DNA from: JANPBY01 sp963851405 | Lineage (GTDB): Bacteria > Actinomycetota > Actinomycetes > DATJPE01 | Length of the DNA: 64,000 bases | Assembly: GCA_963851405.1 (NCBI GenBank) | Contig: CAWKPB010000003.1 | Coordinates: 1 to 64,000 of the forward strand | Reading direction: 5' to 3' | In this document: positions 57,776-64,000 of the stretch, in pieces | Layout of the letters: each line of letters opens with the position of its first letter | How positions within the stretch are numbered: position 1 is the first letter of the stretch | Made by a program: the position numbers and the translations under genes | The notes under the pieces: generated by a model | The model's input: only the letters and a program-made list of their open reading frames with translations | Databases searched by the model: none | What the model was told of the DNA's origin: nothing

Positions 57776-58678
57776 ATGAGTGAATACCGCCTCAGTTACG
57801 TCCGTGCGCTCGAGGCCGAGACGATCCACATCATTCGTGAGGTCGCGGCCGAGATGGAGCGCCCCTGCCTGCTGTTCTCCGGCGGCAAGGACTCGATTGT
57901 CATGCTGCGACTCGCCGAAAAGGCGTTCGCTCCAGCCCGGATTCCCTTCCCGATCATGCACGTCGACACGGGGTTGAACTTCCCCGAGGTCCTGGAGTAC
58001 CGCGACCGCCGGGTCGAGGAGTTGGGCATCCAACTGATCGTCGCTTCGGTGCAGGACGCGATCGACCGGGGGACCGTGGCCGAAGAGGCGAACGGATCCC
58101 GCAACCGCATCCAGACCCCCGTGCTCCTTGAGGCGGCGGAGAAGTACCGGTTCGACGCGTTGTTCGGCGGCGCCCGGCGCGATGAGGAGAAGGCCCGTGC
58201 CAAGGAGCGGGTGTTCTCCTTCCGCGACGAGTTTGGCCAGTGGGATCCGAAGAACCAGCGACCCGAGCTGTGGAGCCTCTACAACGGCCGGGTGTCGGCG
58301 GGGGAGAGCATTCGGGTGTTCCCGTTGTCCAACTGGACCGAGTTGGACATCTGGTCTTACATCGACGATGAGGACATCGAAATTCCGAGTCTCTATTACG
58401 CGCATGACCGCGAGGTGATCGAGCGTGACGGGATGCTGTACGCGGTCAACGAATTCGTGCCACTGCGTGAAGGCGAGGTTTCCTCAGTCGAACGCGTGCG
58501 CTACCGCACCATGGGCGACGCGAACCTGACGGCAGCCGTACGGTCTGACGCCGACACCGTCGCGAAGGTCGTCGAGGAAGTGGCGGTGACGCGCTTGACC
58601 GAGCGTGGGGCCACCCGGGGAGATGACCGAGTGAGCGAAGCCGCGATGGAAGACCGCAAGAAAGAGGGCTACTTCTGA
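57776..58678 (+). CDS. cysD: Sulfate adenylyltransferase subunit 2
   Basis: 300 residues. It is the catalytic ATP sulfurylase subunit with the PP-loop LLFSGGKDSIVMLRLAEKAF (about 36-55) and HVDTGLNFPEVLEYRDRR. Also present are FGGARRDEEKARAKERVFSFRDEFGQWDPKNQRPELW and IRVFPLSNWTELDIWSYI. Start ATG 57776 follows GGAG. It ends KKEGYF, the conserved C-terminus. It makes APS with CysN, whose ATG overlaps the stop (TGATG). Confidence 0.96.
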   Translation: MSEYRLSYVRALEAETIHIIREVAAEMERPCLLFSGGKDSIVMLRLAEKAFAPARIPFPIMHVDTGLNFPEVLEYRDRRVEELGIQLIVASVQDAIDRGTVAEEANGSRNRIQTPVLLEAAEKYRFDALFGGARRDEEKARAKERVFSFRDEFGQWDPKNQRPELWSLYNGRVSAGESIRVFPLSNWTELDIWSYIDDEDIEIPSLYYAHDREVIERDGMLYAVNEFVPLREGEVSSVERVRYRTMGDANLTAAVRSDADTVAKVVEEVAVTRLTERGATRGDDRVSEAAMEDRKKEGYF

Positions 58679-59934
58679 TGTCGGACATGCTGCGCTTTGC
58701 TACCGCCGGATCGGTGGACGACGGCAAGAGCACGTTGATCGGGCGGTTGCTGTATGACAGCAAGTCCGTCTTCGAGGACCAACTCGACGCGGTCGAGCGG
58801 ACCAGCCGTGAGCGCGGGGACGACTACACCGACCTCGCACTGCTCACCGACGGGTTGCGCGCCGAGCGCGAGCAGGGCATCACGATCGACGTGGCGTACC
58901 GCTACTTCGCTACCCCTCGGCGGAAGTTCATCATTGCCGACACCCCTGGGCACATCCAGTACACGCGCAACATGGTGACCGGGGCCTCGACCGCTGACCT
59001 CGCGCTGATCCTCGTCGACGCCCGCAAGGGCCTGGTCGAACAAAGTCGCCGGCACGCCTTCCTCACGACCTTGCTGCGGGTGCCCCACATCGTGTTGTGC
59101 ATCAACAAGATGGACCTCGTCGACTACTCCGAAGAGGTCTTCGAGAACATCCGCACCGAGTTCGGTGAGTTCGCCACCAAGCTCAACATGCCCGACTTGA
59201 CCTTCATCCCGGTTTCGGCGCTGAAGGGCGACAACGTCGTCACCCGCAGCGAGAACATGCCGTGGTACGAGGGTTCGTCGTTGCTGCATCACCTGGAGAC
59301 CCTGCACGTGGCGAGCGACCGCAACCTGGTCGATGCTCGGTTCCCGGTGCAGTACGTCATCCGGCCGCAGTCGAACTCCACGCACGACTACCGCGGCTAT
59401 GCGGGGACCGTGGCCGGAGGAGTGTTCAAGCCTGGCGACGAGGTCATGGTGCTGCCGTCCGGTTTCAGCACGACGATCGAGGCCATCGAGACCGCGGACG
59501 GCCCGGTGGACGAGGCGTACCCACCGATGTCGGTGACGATCCGGTTGGCTGACGAGATCGACATCAGCCGTGGCGACATGATCTGCCGCCCGCACAACAT
59601 GCCGGACACCACGCAGGATCTGGATGCCCTGGTCTGTTGGATGGACGAGCGGGTCGAGCTCCGCCCGGGTGCGAAGTTCGCGGTGAAGCACACGACGCGG
59701 TCCGCCCGCGCCCTGGTGAAGGACGTCAACTACCGCCTGGACATCAACACCCTGCACCGCGATGAGACAGCCAACGGGCTGGCGCTGAACGAGATCGGCC
59801 GGATCAGGCTACGTACGACGCAGCCGGTGTTCGCCGACGATTACGCGCGCAACCGCACAACCGGTGGCTTCGTCCTCATCGACGAGCAGACCAACCGTAC
59901 GGTCGCCGCAGGGATGATCACCTCCACCGAATAG
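58678..59934 (+). CDS. cysN: Sulfate adenylyltransferase subunit 1 (GTPase)
   Basis: 418 residues, EF-Tu-like. G1 is TAGSVDDGKSTLIGRLLYDSK, with EREQGITIDVAYRYF, DTPGHIQYTRNMVTGAS (G3), INKMDLVDYS (G4) and FIPVSALKGDNV (G5), then beta-barrel domains. GTP hydrolysis drives APS formation. This is CysN alone: no APS kinase is fused as in mycobacterial CysNC, and the kinase is a separate gene at 60111. Confidence 0.96.
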   Translation: MSDMLRFATAGSVDDGKSTLIGRLLYDSKSVFEDQLDAVERTSRERGDDYTDLALLTDGLRAEREQGITIDVAYRYFATPRRKFIIADTPGHIQYTRNMVTGASTADLALILVDARKGLVEQSRRHAFLTTLLRVPHIVLCINKMDLVDYSEEVFENIRTEFGEFATKLNMPDLTFIPVSALKGDNVVTRSENMPWYEGSSLLHHLETLHVASDRNLVDARFPVQYVIRPQSNSTHDYRGYAGTVAGGVFKPGDEVMVLPSGFSTTIEAIETADGPVDEAYPPMSVTIRLADEIDISRGDMICRPHNMPDTTQDLDALVCWMDERVELRPGAKFAVKHTTRSARALVKDVNYRLDINTLHRDETANGLALNEIGRIRLRTTQPVFADDYARNRTTGGFVLIDEQTNRTVAAGMITSTE

Positions 59935-60110
59935 TCCCTGCGGCGCGCCACTACTCGTGGTGGGCGACTACGCAGAAGTGTCCGAATCGGAGGCTTCTAC
60001 GGCCTCAGGGCGCTTCCCTCTCGGGCACTTGGCGCGTTCGGCCACGTCCGGCCCCTCACCCGGTCCGCCCACTTGGCTCGCCCGACCGACCTCCCGGCGA
60101 AGCTGCGGGA

Positions 60111-61355
60111 TCAGCGGAGCAGGCCGCGGCGGTCGAGTTCGGCGAGGACCAGGTCGACCGCAGCGTCGATGGACAGGTCGGTCGTATCGACGACGACATC
60201 GGCGTCGGTGGGCTCCTCGTAGGGCGAGCTGATGCCGGTGAACTCCGGGACCAACCCGGCGCGGGCCTTGGCGTACAAGCCCTTGCGGTCACGTGCCTCG
60301 CAGACCTCTAACGGCGTGGACACGTGAACCAAGATGAAGTCCCCGACGGCCTCCGCCCGCGCACGCATGTCGGCCCGTGCGGCCGCAAACGGGGCGATGG
60401 GCGCACAGATGACCAGGCCACCGTGCTCGGCGATCAGCGAAGCCACGTAACCGATCCGGCGGACGTTGAGCTCCCGGGAATCGCGGTCGAATCCGAGCCC
60501 CGCCGACAGCATGCGGCGCACCTCGTCGCCGTCGAGGAGGGTCACCCGCCGCACGCTGAGGTCCTCGATCCGCTCGCTCAGCGCCCGCGCCACGGTGGAC
60601 TTGCCAGAACCAGAGAGCCCGCTGAGCAAGACGACTGCGCCGCGGCCCGGCCCGGTCGGTCGCGAGCGCCGCAAGGCTTCCGCCGACGCGGCCGGCAGGG
60701 GCGCGTCAGCGTCCGGCATGCGGCTCCCCGTGGCGTCCACCACAGTCGTGACTCCGTACGGCAGCAAGGTGGTGACCAGGGCGTCGGTCCAGGCGGCGTC
60801 TGGTGGCGCGGGGTCCGTTTCGCCCGCCGAGCCCTGGCGCGGTCCGGGGAGGGGAAGCACCAAGGCCTCGGCGCCGGGCGTCGCCTCCGCCGCTGCGACC
60901 ACGGCCCGGACGAGATCCTCCGGTCGTACCCCCAGCGGGGCACCGGCCCCGACCACGGCGACCAGGAGCAGCCGGTCGACGTCGGAGCTGGTGAGCAAGG
61001 CTTCGGCTTCTATCAGGTCGCTGGCCCGGGGCACGTCCCTGAAGGCCACGGCCACGCTCGGGCCGTCGGCCGCCACCGCTGCTGCTGGGCGGCGCCAGCT
61101 GCGCCCCGGGCCGTGCGCGGCGGGCGCGAGAATGGTGCACCCGGTCGAGTCCAGCCTGGCCAGCGGCGTGCCCTCGGTGTCGGTGAGCAACAGCCCGGAG
61201 GTGACGGCTGCATCACGCAGGTCGCCCGGAAGCTCCACCTCCAGCGGTGCGGGTCGGGCCCCGAGCAAGACCAGGTCGAGCGCGTCGAGATCAGCACCCT
61301 CCAGCCCGTACGTCGGTAGCCCGGCGTGGGCCTGCCAATCGACGGTGTCGCTCAT
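60111..61355 (-). CDS. cysC: Adenylyl-sulfate kinase with degenerate ATP-sulfurylase-like N-terminus
   Basis: 414 residues from ATG 61355. The APS kinase domain occupies about 238-414: P-loop VLLSGLSGSGKSTVARAL (246-253), TLLDGDEVRRMLSAGLGFDRDSRELNVRRIGYVASLIAEHGG, ICAPIAPF and KGLYAKARAGLVPEFTGISSPYEEP. Residues 1-235 look like a shrunken ATP sulfurylase (LEGADLDALDLVLLGARPAPLEVELPGDL, LLLVAVVGAGAPLGVRPEDLVRAVVAA) without the HxxH active-site motifs. It produces PAPS, the sulfate donor for the five sulfotransferase domains. The gene converges on cysN. Confidence 0.88.
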   Translation of the reverse strand: MSDTVDWQAHAGLPTYGLEGADLDALDLVLLGARPAPLEVELPGDLRDAAVTSGLLLTDTEGTPLARLDSTGCTILAPAAHGPGRSWRRPAAAVAADGPSVAVAFRDVPRASDLIEAEALLTSSDVDRLLLVAVVGAGAPLGVRPEDLVRAVVAAAEATPGAEALVLPLPGPRQGSAGETDPAPPDAAWTDALVTTLLPYGVTTVVDATGSRMPDADAPLPAASAEALRRSRPTGPGRGAVVLLSGLSGSGKSTVARALSERIEDLSVRRVTLLDGDEVRRMLSAGLGFDRDSRELNVRRIGYVASLIAEHGGLVICAPIAPFAAARADMRARAEAVGDFILVHVSTPLEVCEARDRKGLYAKARAGLVPEFTGISSPYEEPTDADVVVDTTDLSIDAAVDLVLAELDRRGLLR

Positions 61356-62393
61356 GGCCCGACATCCTTGCGTACGGCCTCGGTCTCGCTCCTGCTGGCT
61401 GCCGCCGGCTGGCCATTCTTGCGGGCGGATCCACGGTGTCCGTCGTTTTCCCAGCCTCGGCGCGTCTGGCTCTGCGCTTCTTGGCATACCGCGACCGGAT
61501 GACCATCCAGGCCAGGTTGCCGAACACCACAGCGCCGACGATCGCGATGAGGATCAGCTCGTTCGACGCGCCGAGCAGCTTGAGGCCGGAGGCGAGAGCA
61601 CGAGTGCGAGGGCTCGCCGAACGAGGCCACCTGCGCTCGGACGACAGCCGGGCGCCGACGTAGACGCCGGGGATGGCTCCGACGAGGATCGTGCCGGTGA
61701 GGGCGAGCTTGAAGTCGCCGAACAGGACGTGAGCGAGCGAGGCCGCCGCGACCATCGGGATCGCTTGCGTGAGGTCGGTGCCGACGAGGTGGGACGCCTT
61801 GAGCATGCCGGGTAGAGGAACAGCAGGATCACGATGACGATGGAACCCGCGCCGACCGAGCGTCATACCGACGATCGAGTCCGGCGAAGGCGCCGAGCGG
61901 ACGGTGGCCACCGGGCGGACACGACTGTGGGGCCGGTCTTCATCGGGCTGGTCCCTCACCGACGAGGTCGAACGCTCGACGAGCACCGTCCACGCTCGCA
62001 CCACCAGGCCGCCGAGGCCAGCGAGCAAGCGCAGCCCCAGCGCCTTCTTGACGACCGTCGCGAGGTCGCTCGCCGTTCGGCGACGAGCAGCCGCAGGACG
62101 AGGACTCCGGCAGAAGGCGGCGGGCACCGAACCGAGGCACAGCCATACCGAAGCGAGGTTGACGGTGCCGCGCCGCAGGTGGACGCGGCCCCGACCGGCT
62201 TCATGAACAGGCTCGCCACGAGGTCGCTGGAGACGGCGGTCAGCGGATCGACGCCGAAGAAGAACACCAGCGTGGGCGTCATGAGCGCGCCTCCGCCCAT
62301 CCCGGTCAGCCCGACGACGATCCCGACGGCGAGGCCGGCCAGGGCCAGCGCCGGATTGATCCAGTCGATCAGTCCCGAGTTGAACCACTCCAC
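61353..62393 (-). pseudogene. TSUP (TauE/SafE) family permease, multiply frameshifted
   Basis: Pieces of one TSUP permease appear in order but in alternating frames. The sequence starts from GTG 62393 with WINPALALAGLAVGIVVGLTGMGGGALMTPTLVFFFGVDPLTAVSSDLVASLFMKPVGA. HLRRGTVNLASVWLCLGSVPAAF is in another frame, GVLVLRLLVAERR is back in the first, and KKALGLRLLAGLGGLVVRAWTV is again in the second. MILLFLYP is in a third frame, then come LKASHLVGTDLTQAIPMVAAASLAHVLFGDFKLALTGTILVGAIPGVYVGARLSS and a last helix. At least four indels are needed. TSUP members move sulfite, sulfate or sulfonates, which suits the cys genes. The exact 3' end is unclear. Confidence 0.8.
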
Positions 62394-62472
62394 GCGCGAA
62401 CAGCCTTTCAGACTGGATAGGTACGAAATTCCAGCGTAGCCGACGCGGGCACGAGTCGTCGTCGCCACACCA

Positions 62473-62478
62473 TAGGGT
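62473..62478 (+). promoter_or_regulatory. Possible leaderless -10 box of mfd
   Basis: TAGGGT (inside CATAGGGT), 8 nt before ATG 62487. Confidence 0.4.
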
Positions 62479-62486
62479 CGTGCGTC

Positions 62487-64000
62487 ATGAGCATGGCCGG
62501 TCTCCTCGACCTCGTCGAGGGTGATCGGGGACTACGCCGCATCCGGCTCGAAGCCGCCGCGGAGGTCTCCGGCCCGGCCCTGGAGATCACCAGCCCGGAC
62601 TCCGTACAGCCGTTGCTGGCCGCGTTGCTGGCCGCCGAGGCACCGCTGGGCGCCGGTCGACCGGTGCTCTTGGTGACGGCCACCGGTCGAGCGGCCGAGG
62701 ACGCGGCTGCGACGTTGGCCGGGCTCCTCCCTGCCGGATCGGTCGCGGACTTCCCGGCCTGGGAAACCTTGCCGCATGAGCGGTTGTCCCCCCGGTCGGA
62801 CACCGTGGGGCGGCGCCTGGCGGTTCTACGACGGCTCGCGCATCCGCCCGAGGTGCCGCTGCGCGTGGTCGTCGCACCGGTACGGGCGTTGCTCCAGCCA
62901 CTCGTGCCCGGGCTGGGCGACCTCGAGCCGGTCGCTGTTTCGGCTGGCGACGAACAACCGATGGACGAGGTCGTCGAGCGACTGGTTGCCGCGGCCTACA
63001 CGCGCGTGGAACTCGTCGAGCGACGGGGGGAGTTCGCCGTTCGCGGGGGCATCCTCGACGTCTTCCCGCCCACCGATGAGCATCCCCAACGCCTCGAGTT
63101 CTGGGGGGACACCGTGGAGGAGGTGCGGTGGTTCAAGGTGGCCGACCAGCGCAGCCTTGAGATCGCCGAACGTGGGCTGTGGGCGCCTCCATGCCGAGAA
63201 TTGCTGCTCACGCCCGAGGTGCGCAGCCGGGCAGCCGAGCTCCTGCGGAGCCATCCGCAGCTGGCCGACGTGCTGGGTCGAGTCGCCGAGGGGATCGCCG
63301 TCGAGGGGATGGAGTCCCTGGCCCCGGTCCTCGTCGATGACCTCGAGTTGGTCATCGACCATCTGCCGCCCGGGAGCCACATCCTGATCTGCGACCCGGA
63401 GCGGGTCCGGGCCCGGGCCACGGACTTGGTGGCGACCAGTGAGGAGTTCCTGGCGGCTTCATGGGCCGCCGCCGCTGGGGGAGGGAGCGCCCCCCTTGAT
63501 CTTGGGGCTGCGTCTTTTCGAAGCCTGGCCGAGGTGCGTGCCCAAGCCCTCGAACGAGGGGTCCCTTGGTGGACGGTGAGTCCCTTCACCGTGGACGAGG
63601 AGCTGGTCAACGCTGAATCCGGGGAGTCGGGCGCTGACGGGGGGTTGGTTCCCACGGGGTTCAAGGCGGCGGAGTCCTACCGCGGCGACACCGAACGGGC
63701 CATGGACGACATCTCGGGCTGGGCGTCGTCGGGATGGGCCGTGGTCCTGCTGACCCAAGGGCATGGCCCGGCCGAGCGGTTGGTCGAGCGGCTCCGGGAG
63801 TCCGACCTCGCAGCTCGGCTGGACCTCGGACTCGAGACCGCGGCAGAGCCGGGCGTGGTACGGGTGACCACGGGGATCCTCGAGCACGGGTTCATCCACG
63901 AAGAGCTCCGGATCGCTGTACTCACCGAGAGCGACCTCGTCGGCCAGCGGACCACGACCAAGGACATGCGGCGGATGCCCTCGCGGCGGCGCCAACAGGT
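62487..64000 (+). CDS. mfd: Transcription-repair coupling factor Mfd, N-terminal part (runs off the window)
   Basis: An open frame from ATG 62487 to the window edge (504 codons, no stop). The UvrB-homology region has DFPAWETLPHERLSPRSDTVGRRLAVLRRL (about residues 91-120), YTRVELVERRGEFAVRGGILDVFPPTDEHPQRLEFWGDTVEEVRWF (about 171-216) and RSLEI, all diagnostic of Mfd. Further on, ILEHGFIHEELRIAVLTESDLVGQR leads towards the RNA-polymerase-interaction domain. Mfd removes stalled RNA polymerase and recruits UvrA. It closes the island on the right. Confidence 0.95.
   Translation, partial: MSMAGLLDLVEGDRGLRRIRLEAAAEVSGPALEITSPDSVQPLLAALLAAEAPLGAGRPVLLVTATGRAAEDAAATLAGLLPAGSVADFPAWETLPHERLSPRSDTVGRRLAVLRRLAHPPEVPLRVVVAPVRALLQPLVPGLGDLEPVAVSAGDEQPMDEVVERLVAAAYTRVELVERRGEFAVRGGILDVFPPTDEHPQRLEFWGDTVEEVRWFKVADQRSLEIAERGLWAPPCRELLLTPEVRSRAAELLRSHPQLADVLGRVAEGIAVEGMESLAPVLVDDLELVIDHLPPGSHILICDPERVRARATDLVATSEEFLAASWAAAAGGGSAPLDLGAASFRSLAEVRAQALERGVPWWTVSPFTVDEELVNAESGESGADGGLVPTGFKAAESYRGDTERAMDDISGWASSGWAVVLLTQGHGPAERLVERLRESDLAARLDLGLETAAEPGVVRVTTGILEHGFIHEELRIAVLTESDLVGQRTTTKDMRRMPSRRRQQ

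Overview
The window is chromosomal DNA of a high-GC Gram-positive bacterium, almost certainly an actinomycete (Actinomycetota). Marker genes and gene order support this: RbpA, an RpfB-type resuscitation factor followed by rsmA and ispE, an actinobacterial protein mannosyltransferase next to rsmI, and a Ruc/FmdB - 5-FCL - galU - moeA/glp - rimJ-like - GLPR-like block in the same order as in Mycobacterium. GTG starts and 4-base stop/start overlaps are common. I cannot name the genus. At least a dozen transcription-unit heads have a TANNNT-like -10 box ending 6-8 nt before the start codon, the signature of leaderless mRNAs.

Layout. 1-3.6 kb: a broken Acg-type nitroreductase, a frameshifted fdhD, rbpA, a small acidic protein, a frameshifted mscL and a SAF-domain protein. 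3.6-12.3 kb: MTA phosphorylase, a Ruc-like zinc-ribbon chaperone under a CIRCE (HrcA) operator, a lipoprotein HNH nuclease, a crcB pair, 5-FCL, then galU-moeA-moaC-mogA-GNAT-GLPR-like and tRNA-Ala. 12.3-29.3 kb: housekeeping genes pmt, rsmI, metG, tatD, rpfB, rsmA, ispE, ABC-F, a comB-like gene, marR, a DUF4190-like protein, tetR, tRNA-Gln, glmU, prs, rplY and pth.

29.5-56.8 kb, lying between pth and mfd, is a surface-polysaccharide island. It holds a polyprenyl-phosphate sugar-1-phosphate transferase, three Wzz-like co-polymerases (one carrying a degenerate BY-kinase domain), GT2 and GT14-like transferases, an Alg13/Alg14 pair, a Wzy/ligase-like polymerase and a Wzx-like flippase. It also holds five sulfotransferase domains, one fused to Alg13, three exported GH26-like proteins and two large secreted beta-propeller proteins, one with malectin and PKD modules. 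57-62.4 kb carries cysQ, cysD, cysN, a CysC with a vestigial ATP-sulfurylase-like N-terminus, and a wrecked TSUP permease. The simplest reading is a Wzx/Wzy-type sulfated extracellular polysaccharide with its own PAPS supply and PAP disposal beside it. mfd runs off the right edge.

The most striking control element is a ydaO-type cyclic-di-AMP riboswitch on the minus strand (43217-43380), inside the island. It is followed by a Shine-Dalgarno, a 15-codon leader ORF containing a TTA codon, and a 4-base-overlapping Tat-exported GH26-like protein. Single-base frameshifts recur (Acg, fdhD twice, mscL, the C7 tract of the propeller/PKD protein, several in TSUP). Raw reads are needed to separate consensus error from decay or phase variation.
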